This document shows positions 15,282 to 22,390 of a stretch of DNA of 46,025 nucleotides, in pieces. The DNA comes from Accumulibacter sp. (lineage in GTDB: Bacteria; Pseudomonadota; Gammaproteobacteria; Burkholderiales; Rhodocyclaceae), in assembly GCA_031257115.1 (NCBI GenBank), contig JAIRPF010000190.1, forward strand, positions 1 through 46,025, in the 5' to 3' direction. The position numbers and the translations under genes are program-made. The number at the start of each line of letters is the position of its first letter. The first letter of the stretch is position 1. The notes under the pieces were generated by a model that worked only from the letters and a program-made list of their open reading frames with translations, ran no database searches and was not told the DNA's origin.

Positions 15282-15330
15282 TTCCTTTTTCTCTCTTCTC
15301 TCTTTCCTTTTCCCTTTGCTTTCTTTCTCC
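15282..15330 (+). other. Second long pyrimidine tract
   Basis: 49 bases of C and T with one G at 15318, immediately upstream of AAGGAG (15331-15336) and ATG 15343. It shares placement and composition with the tracts at 11308 and 14470. Confidence 0.5.
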
Positions 15331-15342
15331 AAGGAGTCTTTC

Positions 15343-16452
15343 ATGGCACTCATGTTTCCCCGGCTGGCCCAGAATTTCGTCAAGGCCGGTTACTTTCCCA
15401 CCGACGAGCCGACGCTGGAGCGCGTCCTGCAAGCCCTCTTCCCGGCGGCCGGGCCGATGCGCATCATCGACCCCTGCGCCGGGGAAGGCGTGGCGATTGC
15501 CGAAGCCGCGCACGCCCTCGGGCGCGGCGCGGTCGAGGCGTTCGCCGTCGAGTATGACGCCGAGCGCGCTTCCCACGCCCGTTCCCTCGTCGATCACTGT
15601 ATCCACGGCGACTTGATGGATACCCTCCTTTCGCGCAACGCCTTCGGCCTCCTGTGGCTGAATCCTCCCTACGGAGACTTGTCCCGAGGCGCCGATGGCA
15701 ACATCGGCTATCCGGGCCGGGGCCGTCCCCGGCTGGAGAAGCTGTTTTATCAGAAGACGCTGCCGCTCCTGCAATACGAGGGCGTGCTGGTCTTCATCAT
15801 CCCGCATTACGTGCTCGACGCCGAACTGGTCGGCTGGCTCACCCGGCATTACACCGGGTTGCGGATTTTTCGCACGGTCGCCGAAACTTATCGGCAGGTG
15901 GTGATCTTCGGGGTTCGCCAGCGGCAACGCGATCTCGCCGCGGCGGACGCGAAGGCCGTGCGCGAGCATTTGCTTGCCATCGGCACGGGCGACCGCGAGG
16001 CGGAGGAACTGCCGCTCGCCTGGCCCCATGCGCCCTATGCCGTTCCCGCGGCGCTGGGCGCGGTCGAGCATTTTTATCGCGTCTCGCTGGAGCCGGAACA
16101 GTTCGCGCAGGAGGTTTTTCGTCTGCAAGGACTGTGGCCCCAGTTCGAGACCGTGCTGGGCGCGGCGCAGCAAACCCTGCGTCCGCCCGCGCGGGCCTTG
16201 TCGCACTGGCATCTCGCCCTGGCCCTCGCCGCGGGCGCGATCTCCGGCGTGGTCACGGCGAAATCCGGCCGGGTGCTGGCCTTGAAAGGCGACACCCACA
16301 AGGGAAAGAACAGCACGGTGGAGTACACCGAACGTGACGACGGCAGTATCTCGGAAGTCCGCATTCTCACCGACAAGTTCATCCCCGTCATCCGCGCCTG
16401 GGACTTGACGCCCGGCTCGCCCATGCAAGGTCAGTTGCTGACCATTCGCTGA
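15343..16452 (+). CDS. DUF6094 class I SAM-dependent methyltransferase
   Basis: A 369-residue methyltransferase-like protein. The SAM-binding motif DPCAGEG is at residues 43-49 (strand MRIID before it), the acidic strand end is FAVEYD around 67-72, and the catalytic motif NPPY at 107-110 is typical of N6-adenine DNA methylases. Residues 120-190 give the rest of the Rossmann fold; the C-terminal third is a separate domain ending FIPVIRAWDLTPGSPMQGQLL. It may mark ICE DNA or act with the helicase two genes downstream, a common pairing in ICEs. ATG 15343 has AAGGAG six bases upstream. Confidence 0.8.
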   Translation: MALMFPRLAQNFVKAGYFPTDEPTLERVLQALFPAAGPMRIIDPCAGEGVAIAEAAHALGRGAVEAFAVEYDAERASHARSLVDHCIHGDLMDTLLSRNAFGLLWLNPPYGDLSRGADGNIGYPGRGRPRLEKLFYQKTLPLLQYEGVLVFIIPHYVLDAELVGWLTRHYTGLRIFRTVAETYRQVVIFGVRQRQRDLAAADAKAVREHLLAIGTGDREAEELPLAWPHAPYAVPAALGAVEHFYRVSLEPEQFAQEVFRLQGLWPQFETVLGAAQQTLRPPARALSHWHLALALAAGAISGVVTAKSGRVLALKGDTHKGKNSTVEYTERDDGSISEVRILTDKFIPVIRAWDLTPGSPMQGQLLTIR

Positions 16453-16465
16453 GGGCTTTTTTCCT

Positions 16466-16486
16466 GACGGTTCGCCGTCGTTTTTT
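16466..16486 (+). terminator. Rho-independent terminator
   Basis: GACGG, TTCG loop, CCGTC, G, six T, located 14 bases after the DUF6094 stop. Confidence 0.75.
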
Positions 16487-16500
16487 CCACCCAGCGGGGT

Positions 16501-16550
16501 CATGGCGCCCCGCGGGGAGGCCATGGCTCCTTCTTTTTTACGCAAAGGAG
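16501..16550 (+). promoter_or_regulatory. Hairpin and ribosome-binding-site-complementary leader
   Basis: CATGGC...GCCATG forms an imperfect hairpin with an inner CCCC/GGGG. Directly after it, CTCCTT (16527-16532) is the exact complement of AAGGAG (16545-16550), the ribosome-binding site of the next gene, with a 12-base loop. This allows the ribosome-binding site to be hidden. Confidence 0.45.
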
Positions 16551-16558
16551 TAAGCAAC

Positions 16559-16852
16559 ATGGTATCCCCTCTTCAAAACCCGCGCTTCCGACCGGGACAG
16601 GTCGTCATGACCCTCGGCGTCAATGAACTGGTTCGGCAGGGCCTCATCAATCCCATTTCGTTCCTGCGCCGGCACCTTGGCGGCGACTGGGGCGATCTTT
16701 CCGGGAACGACCGGCGGCAGAACAACGCCGCGCTGAAATCCGGCGAGGATCGCCTGTTTTCGTCGTATCAGGTTTCTCCCAGGTTGAAGCTCTGGATCAT
16801 CACCGAATGGGATCGCAGCGTCACCACGCTGCTTCTGCCCGACGAGTATTGA
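16559..16852 (+). CDS. Plasmid-related small ICE protein (97 aa)
   Basis: A 97-residue protein of the small family often annotated as plasmid-related protein in ICEs. It has PRFRPGQVVMTLGVNELV at the N-terminus, then LRRHLGGDWGDLSGNDRRQNN, and the conserved end LKLWIITEWDRSVTTLLLPDEY. Function unknown, probably soluble. ATG 16559 follows AAAGGAG. It lies between the DUF6094 methyltransferase and the helicase, its usual neighbours in related elements. Confidence 0.7.
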   Translation: MVSPLQNPRFRPGQVVMTLGVNELVRQGLINPISFLRRHLGGDWGDLSGNDRRQNNAALKSGEDRLFSSYQVSPRLKLWIITEWDRSVTTLLLPDEY

Positions 16853-16878
16853 TTCCGACGGATCCCCGGCGTTTTTTT

Positions 16879-16894
16879 AACGCAAGCGTTTTTT
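16879..16894 (+). terminator. Short terminator after the 97-aa gene
   Basis: AACGC, AA, GCGTT followed by more T. The stem is short and the loop tight, so efficiency is uncertain, but T-rich sequence surrounds it (T7 before and after). Confidence 0.45.
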
Positions 16895-16922
16895 GTCGCA
16901 AGTTTTTTTCTTCCCACCCCCA

Positions 16923-16966
16923 GGGGCAGCGCACCGTCCCTCTTGGGATGGTCATGCCCCGTTTTT
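16923..16966 (+). terminator. Hairpin plus T-run before the helicase ribosome-binding site
   Basis: GGGGC (16923-16927) pairs with GCCCC (16956-16960); inside, ACCGTCCC pairs with GGGATGGT around TCTT with one wobble. After one G come five T and then the CTGGAG ribosome-binding site of the helicase gene. Same arrangement as at 12573 and 13591. Confidence 0.6.
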
Positions 16967-16979
16967 CTGGAGCATTACC

Positions 16980-19256
16980 ATGTACGACACAGTCATCACT
17001 CACGACAGTGAAATCCTCACCAACGACGAAGCCGGCCTCGTTTCCCAGGAACACGACCCGCGTTCCATCGCGCTCAATGACTTCGTGAGCGAATTCGGCG
17101 ACGAATTGCTCGATGCGCTCAATACGGCCAATCCCCCGGTCTATACCGGCGTGGCCCGAGCGCACCGGCAGGCCGTGCTGGATAATCTGAAACGCAAGCT
17201 CTTCCCGGCGCAGGCCGAAGTCGCGCACGCCGTGACCGAACTCCTCCTCCACCGGAACGAGCGCGCGGCGATCATCAACGCGGAAATGGGCACCGGCAAG
17301 ACCATCATGGCGATTGCCATCGCCGCCGTCCTGTACGCCGAAGGGTTTTCGCGCGCGCTGGTCTTGTCGCCGCCGCATCTGGTTTACAAGTGGCGGCGCG
17401 AGATCCTGGAGACCGTGCCCGGCGCGAAGGTCTGGGTGCTGAACGGCCCCGATACGCTGATGAAGCTCCTGAAGCTGCGCGCGCAACTCCACGTTGCCGC
17501 GAGCGGCCCGGAGTTCTTCATCCTCGGCCGGGTGCGGATGCGCATGGGCTTTCACTGGCGTCCGGCCTTCGCCCGGATTCATCGGGGAAGGATCGGCGTC
17601 TGCCCGCGTTGCGGGGAAGTCATCGCCGACCTGGACGGCAATCCGTATTCCATCGCCCTGCTCGAAGCCGAGGAACACCGGCGCAAATGCCGTAAATGCG
17701 GCGAGGCCCTGTGGACGCTGATCCGTCCGCGCGGCCTTTCCGCCGCCGAGCAGTCTTCGGCGATCCTGAAGTCCCTGAAGCGTATTCCCACGATCGGCGA
17801 AGCCACCGCCCGGAAATTGATCGAACGGTTCGGCGAGTCTTTCCTGGCTTCCATGCTGGGCGACAACCTCTACAATTTCATCAACCTCATGGACGGCAAG
17901 GGGGAACTCGTCTTCTCCGACCGCCAGGCCACGCGCATGGAACGCGCGATGGCCAACATGGAATTCGGGTTCGGCGAAGGCGGCTACCAGGCATCGGAGT
18001 TCGTGAAGAAGTATCTTCCCAAGGGGTATTTCGACCTCTTGGTCATCGATGAGGGTCATGAGTATAAAGGGCCAAGTTCCGCCCAGGGACAGGCAATGGG
18101 CGTTCTTGCCGCGCACGCGCGCAAGGTTTTGCTGCTCACCGGCACCTTGATGGGCGGCTATGCCGATGATCTCTTTGCGCTCCTCTTCCGCCTCTTGCCG
18201 GGACGTATGATCGAAGACGGCTACCGGCCCACGAGAACCGGTCTGGGATCGGCCATCATGGCCTTCCTACGCGATCACGGGGTGTTGAAGGACATCTTCA
18301 GTGAGAACCAGAACGAAGGCGCGCACAAGACGGCGAAAGGCAACAAGTTCTCCGTGCGCACCGTCAAGGCGCCGGGCTTCGGGCCGAAAGGCATCCTGCG
18401 CTGCGTGTTGCCGTTTACGGTCTTTCTCAAACTCAAGGAAATCGGCGGCAATGTGCTGCCGCCTTATGATGAAGAGTTCCGCGGCGTCGCCATGACCGAG
18501 GAACAGGGCGAGACCTATGCCCATCTTGAATCCGAGCTGACTTCCGCGCTCATGAGCGCCCTGCGCAAGCGGGACAAGACGCTCCTGGGCGTCGTGCTCA
18601 ACGTGCTGCTGGCCTGGCCGGATTGTTGTTTCCGGGCGGAGACGGTAGTGCATCCGCGCACGCGACAAGTGCTGGCTTTTACGCCGGCGCAGTTCCACGA
18701 GCTGGAAATCATGCCCAAGGAACAGGAACTGATCGAAGTCTGCAAGGCGGAGAAGGCGAAAGGCCGCAAGGTACTCGTCTACACGGTCTATACCGGCACG
18801 CGCGACACCACGTCGCGCCTGAAGGTGTTGCTGGAGCGGGAAGGCTTCCAGACGGCGGTGCTGCGCGCGAGCGTGGACACTTCCCGGCGCGAGGACTGGA
18901 TCGCCGAGCAACTGGATCGCGGCATCGACGTGCTCCTCACCAACCCGGAGCTGGTCAAGACCGGGCTGGATTTGCTGGAGTTTCCGACCATCGTGTTCAT
19001 GCAGTCGGGTTGGAATGTCTACACGCTCCAGCAGGCGTCCCGCCGTTCCTGGCGGATTGGTCAGAAGCAGCCGGTCAGGGTGATCTATCTGGGGTACGAG
19101 AAAACTTCCCAGATGACCTGCCTGGAACTGATGGCGAAGAAGATCATGGTCTCGCAATCGACTTCGGGCGAAGTGCCCGAGTCCGGACTGGATGTGCTTA
19201 ACCAGGACGGGGATTCGGTCGAGGTGGCGCTGGCCCGGCAGCTTGTCACGGCGTGA
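16980..19256 (+). CDS. SNF2-type superfamily 2 helicase with zinc and HhH insertion
   Basis: A 758-residue ATP-driven DNA translocase or helicase. Walker A is GTGKT (104-108), Walker B is DEGH (357-360), LLTGTLMGG is motif III, and QASRRSWRIGQ (685-695) is the SNF2-like motif VI in the second RecA domain. Between motifs I and II is an unusually large insert: four cysteines CPRC (208, 211) and CRKC (237, 240) form a predicted zinc ribbon, followed by RIPTIGEATARKLIERFG, a helix-hairpin-helix-like DNA contact. It is the last gene of the backbone array and is ended by a strong terminator. ATG 16980 follows CTGGAG. Confidence 0.85.
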   Translation: MYDTVITHDSEILTNDEAGLVSQEHDPRSIALNDFVSEFGDELLDALNTANPPVYTGVARAHRQAVLDNLKRKLFPAQAEVAHAVTELLLHRNERAAIINAEMGTGKTIMAIAIAAVLYAEGFSRALVLSPPHLVYKWRREILETVPGAKVWVLNGPDTLMKLLKLRAQLHVAASGPEFFILGRVRMRMGFHWRPAFARIHRGRIGVCPRCGEVIADLDGNPYSIALLEAEEHRRKCRKCGEALWTLIRPRGLSAAEQSSAILKSLKRIPTIGEATARKLIERFGESFLASMLGDNLYNFINLMDGKGELVFSDRQATRMERAMANMEFGFGEGGYQASEFVKKYLPKGYFDLLVIDEGHEYKGPSSAQGQAMGVLAAHARKVLLLTGTLMGGYADDLFALLFRLLPGRMIEDGYRPTRTGLGSAIMAFLRDHGVLKDIFSENQNEGAHKTAKGNKFSVRTVKAPGFGPKGILRCVLPFTVFLKLKEIGGNVLPPYDEEFRGVAMTEEQGETYAHLESELTSALMSALRKRDKTLLGVVLNVLLAWPDCCFRAETVVHPRTRQVLAFTPAQFHELEIMPKEQELIEVCKAEKAKGRKVLVYTVYTGTRDTTSRLKVLLEREGFQTAVLRASVDTSRREDWIAEQLDRGIDVLLTNPELVKTGLDLLEFPTIVFMQSGWNVYTLQQASRRSWRIGQKQPVRVIYLGYEKTSQMTCLELMAKKIMVSQSTSGEVPESGLDVLNQDGDSVEVALARQLVTA

Positions 19257-19284
19257 GTGTTTTTTTGGGATCATCCCTTTGTCA

Positions 19285-19310
19285 GCGCCCCTTCGGGGGC
19301 GCTTTTTTTT
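19285..19310 (+). terminator. Rho-independent terminator after the helicase gene
   Basis: GCGCCCC (19285-19291), loop TTCG, GGGGCGC (19296-19302), then eight T. It separates the backbone array from the first transfer operon. Confidence 0.9.
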
Positions 19311-19340
19311 AGCCAGGGTTGGGCCATGAAGCACCAATAA

Positions 19341-19378
19341 AACGGGTAGCCCGCGATTCGGATTCTTTGCTGACACCG
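19341..19378 (+). promoter_or_regulatory. Conserved ICE operon-start element, copy 3 (pilL operon)
   Basis: AACGGGTA followed by the core CGGATTCTTTGC (19359-19370), 68 bp before ATG 19427. It aligns ungapped with copies at 508 and 35100, and the AATAAAAC lead-in is shared with 35095. It lies just behind the helicase terminator, where a promoter is required. Confidence 0.6.
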
Positions 19379-19426
19379 GGCGCATTAGCGGCGAAGGTAT
19401 CGGCTCCGTCACGAAAGAGCCGAACC

Positions 19427-19987
19427 ATGCCTGTCATCGATCCTTTGCACCGTTTGACCCCGCGCCGTTTGCTTTCCGTCCTGACCACGACCACTATTTT
19501 TGCCGGCTGCGTGGTTCCGCCGGAGACTCCGCCGCCTGACACCTGCGATGCCGTCCGCGAGGAGACTGCTTTCCCCGCTCCGGACATTCTTCCCATGACG
19601 CGCCAAGGGCGCTACACCCTGGTCGAACTGGCGCCGGAAGCGGCGCAGCGCGATCTGATGCGTCAGCTCGTCGAGATTTCGATTCCGCCTACCCTGGAGG
19701 CCCAGGTCGGGGAAACCCTGCGCCACGTGCTCCGGCAGTCGGGGTATCAGCTATGCCCGACCACGGACGCGGCGCTGGATGCGCTGCCGCTGCCGGCGGC
19801 GCATCGGCGTCTGGGGCCGATGACGCTGCGCGATGCCCTGCTGACGCTGACCGGCCCGGCCTGGAAGCTCTCGGTCGACGACTTCTCCCGCCAAGTGTGT
19901 TTTACACGCCGCGCGCCGGAACGCACGCCTGAACTTTCCGAAATCCCGCCGGATGCGAATACCACCGACTGGAGGACACAGCCATGA
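19427..19987 (+). CDS. pilL: PilL N-terminal-domain lipoprotein (TIGR03748 type)
   Basis: A 186-residue secreted lipoprotein. Residues 1-27 are a basic start followed by LLSVLTTTTIFAGC, a lipobox with Cys27 as lipid anchor. The body has the family signature GRYTLVELAPEAAQRDLMRQL, then IPPTLEAQVGETLRHVLRQSGYQLCP and LGPMTLRDALLTLTGPAW, a secretin/STN-like periplasmic domain as in PilL of type IV pili. It starts the first transfer operon and may connect the conjugation machinery to the cell envelope. ATG 19427 is preferred since it places the signal peptide at the N-terminus; the frame extends 36 codons upstream. It overlaps the next gene by 4 bp. Confidence 0.85.
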   Translation: MPVIDPLHRLTPRRLLSVLTTTTIFAGCVVPPETPPPDTCDAVREETAFPAPDILPMTRQGRYTLVELAPEAAQRDLMRQLVEISIPPTLEAQVGETLRHVLRQSGYQLCPTTDAALDALPLPAAHRRLGPMTLRDALLTLTGPAWKLSVDDFSRQVCFTRRAPERTPELSEIPPDANTTDWRTQP

Positions 19988-20637
19988 ATAACGGCAATCG
20001 TCTGTCCTGGGGAAGGCTCGCGGCGCTCGCCGGCCTGTTGTTCGTCGGCGCGCTGGCCGTGATGAACCGCGTCGAACTGGCGCGTCTCGCGGAAGCGGTT
20101 CCTGCCGAAACCCAAGACACCCGGCTCCAGGCGCTCGCCATGCGTGTGACTGAACTCGCGCAGGAAGTCGAACACGACCGGACGCGGCCGGAGAACGTTT
20201 CCCTGGAGCGCCATGAGGCCGAACGCCAGGCCGTCGAACAGCGTCTGGCGGCGATCGAGCAGGCGTTGATCGAGCGCTCCGGCGATGATTTGCAGTCCCT
20301 GCGCGATCGCTTGTCCCGGCTGGAGGAAGAGCGGGCGCAGCAAGCCGCGAATCTGCCCGTGTTGCCGGTCGAGAATCCGCCCGCGCCACCTCCCAATCCC
20401 TCGCCCAAGCCGAAGATCGCCGAACCGTCCTTCCGGGTGATCGGCGTTGAACGGCGGGCCGAGGAGCGTTTCCTGGTGATCCTGCCGGGCCAGGCGGAGG
20501 CGCTGGCCCAGGCGCGCCTGCTGCGCGTCGGCGACCAAGCGGACGGCTGGCGGCTCGAAGCCATCGAGGACGAAGCCGGCATTTTTAGTCAGGGCGGCAG
20601 GAAACGCCGCCTGCATCCGAGCGGAGGAAAGCCATGA
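19984..20637 (+). CDS. Membrane-anchored coiled-coil ICE protein
   Basis: A 217-residue protein with one N-terminal transmembrane segment (LAALAGLLFVGALAVM, about residues 12-27) and a periplasmic coiled coil from about 28 to 120 (RLQALAMRVTELAQEVEHD onwards, glutamate and arginine rich), a proline hinge (PVENPPAPPPNPSPKPK), and a globular C-terminal part (FRVIGVERRAEERFLVILPG). Proteins like this stand between PilL and the TIGR03759 gene in related ICEs. I know no biochemical role; an envelope-spanning scaffold is plausible. 4-bp overlaps at both ends indicate tight coupling. Confidence 0.7.
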   Translation: MNNGNRLSWGRLAALAGLLFVGALAVMNRVELARLAEAVPAETQDTRLQALAMRVTELAQEVEHDRTRPENVSLERHEAERQAVEQRLAAIEQALIERSGDDLQSLRDRLSRLEEERAQQAANLPVLPVENPPAPPPNPSPKPKIAEPSFRVIGVERRAEERFLVILPGQAEALAQARLLRVGDQADGWRLEAIEDEAGIFSQGGRKRRLHPSGGKP

Positions 20638-21326
20638 AGTTTTTACGTTTCATCCCGATGGTATTCGTCGCTCTTCTGCCGGCGCTGGCTTTGGCCCAGA
20701 TGCCGACCGTATCGGATGTCGGTTCGTCGACGATCCAGCACAGCAGCGACGAACGACAGGCGAATGATTGGGGCCTGCGCCCCGACGAATGGACGCGCTA
20801 CCGGCAACTGATGCAGGGGCCGCTGGGCATCCATTCCCCGAACCTCGACCCGCTCACTGCCCTCGGCATCGAGGCACGCGACGACGAAGAACGCACTCGC
20901 TATGCCGAATTGCAGGTGCGGGCCGAGGCCCGGCGCGTGGAGAAGATGCTCGCCTACCAGCGCGCCTATGACGCCGCCTGGCTTCGCCTCTTCCCCGGCC
21001 TGCCGCGTGTCCATCCGCCGGGCTTGGCCGATCCGGGAGAACCTGGGCGACTGGCCGTCTTCGTCAAGCCCGACTGCCCGCCGTGCGAAGCGCGCACAAG
21101 AAAGTTGCAATCCTCCGGCGCGGCCTTCGATCTCTATCTGGTGGATAGCCAGGACGACGATGCCCGCCTGCGCCAGTGGGCCAGGAAGGCGCGCATCGAT
21201 CCCGTCAAGGTGCGCTCGCGCGCGATCACCCTGAACCATGACTCCGGGCGCTGGCAGGCCCTGGGCGTCTCCGGCGACCTGCCCGCCGTGCTGCGCGAAG
21301 TGAACGGGCAATGGCGGCGGCAATGA
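20634..21326 (+). CDS. TIGR03759 family ICE protein (thioredoxin-like)
   Basis: A 230-residue periplasmic protein. The signal peptide is MKFLRFIPMVFVALLPALALA, cut after about residue 21. NDWGLRPDEWTRYRQLMQGP and LGIEARDDEERTRYAELQVR are family hallmarks. The C-terminal half is thioredoxin-like, with CPPC in VFVKPDCPPCEART, so it may handle disulfides of other transfer proteins. Located between the coiled-coil protein and the transglycosylase as in PFGI-1-like systems. Translationally coupled by overlap on both sides. Confidence 0.85.
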   Translation: MKFLRFIPMVFVALLPALALAQMPTVSDVGSSTIQHSSDERQANDWGLRPDEWTRYRQLMQGPLGIHSPNLDPLTALGIEARDDEERTRYAELQVRAEARRVEKMLAYQRAYDAAWLRLFPGLPRVHPPGLADPGEPGRLAVFVKPDCPPCEARTRKLQSSGAAFDLYLVDSQDDDARLRQWARKARIDPVKVRSRAITLNHDSGRWQALGVSGDLPAVLREVNGQWRRQ

Positions 21327-21868
21327 GGCGCGCTCATCTGTTGTACCTGCTGGGGATGACGGCCTTGGCCGTACACGCCCAGGAGATTCCGCCGCCCGCC
21401 TACCAGTTGGCCGCGCAGCAGGCCGGCGTGCCGTCGTCCGTGCTCTACGCCATCGCCTTGCAGGAGTCCGGCGCGCGTTTCCGTAACCGTCTGCTGCCCT
21501 GGCCGTGGACGCTCAACGTCGCCGGGCGGGCGGAACGCTACGCCAGCCGCCGGGACGCCTGCGCCGGATTGCGCCGGGCGCTCGCGCAGACCCCGATGAA
21601 GCGCATCGACGTGGGGCTGGGACAAATCAATCTCGGCTACCACGCGCACCGCTACCGGGACGCCTGCGATCTGCTCGATCCCTACCGCAACCTGGCGATC
21701 GCCGCCGAAATCCTGAAGGAACAGCACACGCCGGGCGAGGACTGGCTCTTGGCGATCGGACGCTATCACCGTCCGGCCGGCGGCGCCCTGGCCGATCGCT
21801 ACCGGCAAAGCGTCTCCCGGCATCTGCGGCGCTTGTCCGGTTCTTCTTCTTCCGAAAGCCTGTCATGA
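21323..21868 (+). CDS. Lytic transglycosylase of the conjugation system
   Basis: A 181-residue secreted muramidase that opens peptidoglycan for the mating channel. The N-terminal signal peptide (RRAHLLYLLGMTALAVHA) leads to a small SLT/goose-lysozyme-like fold with YAIALQESG (Glu48 is the predicted catalytic acid), MKRIDVGLGQINLGYH, and NLAIAAEILKEQ, which match the SLT domain. Start 21323 gives an ATGA overlap with the previous stop and puts MRR at the signal-peptide start; ATG 21311 in the same frame is also possible and would add four residues. The next gene overlaps by 4 bp. Confidence 0.85.
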   Translation: MRRAHLLYLLGMTALAVHAQEIPPPAYQLAAQQAGVPSSVLYAIALQESGARFRNRLLPWPWTLNVAGRAERYASRRDACAGLRRALAQTPMKRIDVGLGQINLGYHAHRYRDACDLLDPYRNLAIAAEILKEQHTPGEDWLLAIGRYHRPAGGALADRYRQSVSRHLRRLSGSSSSESLS

Positions 21869-22380
21869 AACACTTTCCCGTTCCCTTGGCCGTCATGGTC
21901 TTTCTGTCCGCCCCGGCCCTCGCCGAACTGATCGTCGTCGAGGATCGCGGCGGCGCATCGGCATTGCCGTATTACGAGGCGCTGGATTCTCCGAAGGATC
22001 GGGCCAGACCATCCGTCCAGGCGATCCCGCCGATCCGTTCCCTGTCCGAAGCCGAGGCTGCTTTGCTGCCGGTGCGCTCGGCGCGGCTTTCGCCCGGTGA
22101 CGAACCTCCTCGCGCTATCCGCGCGCCGGGACTGACGCCCTTGTTCCTGGTCGGCGATGATGATTTGTCGCGCGCCTGGCTTCAGCGGCGCTACGCCGAA
22201 CTGCGCGATTTGAGAGCGGTCGGCCTGGTGGTCAACGTGAGTTCGCCCGCATCACTTGCTGCCTTGCGCCGACTCGTCCCGGAGCTTTCTCTCTCGCCCG
22301 CTTCGGCAGACGATCTCGCCGAACGCCTCGGTCTCTCTCATTACCCGGTGCTGATGACCGCCACGGGAATCGCGCCGTGA
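21865..22380 (+). CDS. TIGR03765 (PFL_4695) family ICE protein
   Basis: A 171-residue periplasmic protein with signal peptide MKHFPVPLAVMVFLSAPALA. The mature start LIVVEDRGGASALPYYEAL and the end SADDLAERLGLSHYPVLMT are typical of the family. Two-part architecture: a conserved N-terminal segment, and a C-terminal alpha/beta segment (AVGLVVNVSSPASLAALRRLVP). The function is unknown; it always sits just before traD in this ICE lineage. It overlaps the transglycosylase gene by 4 bp; the traD start follows ten bases after its stop. Confidence 0.85.
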   Translation: MKHFPVPLAVMVFLSAPALAELIVVEDRGGASALPYYEALDSPKDRARPSVQAIPPIRSLSEAEAALLPVRSARLSPGDEPPRAIRAPGLTPLFLVGDDDLSRAWLQRRYAELRDLRAVGLVVNVSSPASLAALRRLVPELSLSPASADDLAERLGLSHYPVLMTATGIAP

Positions 22381-22390
22381 GACGCCAGCC

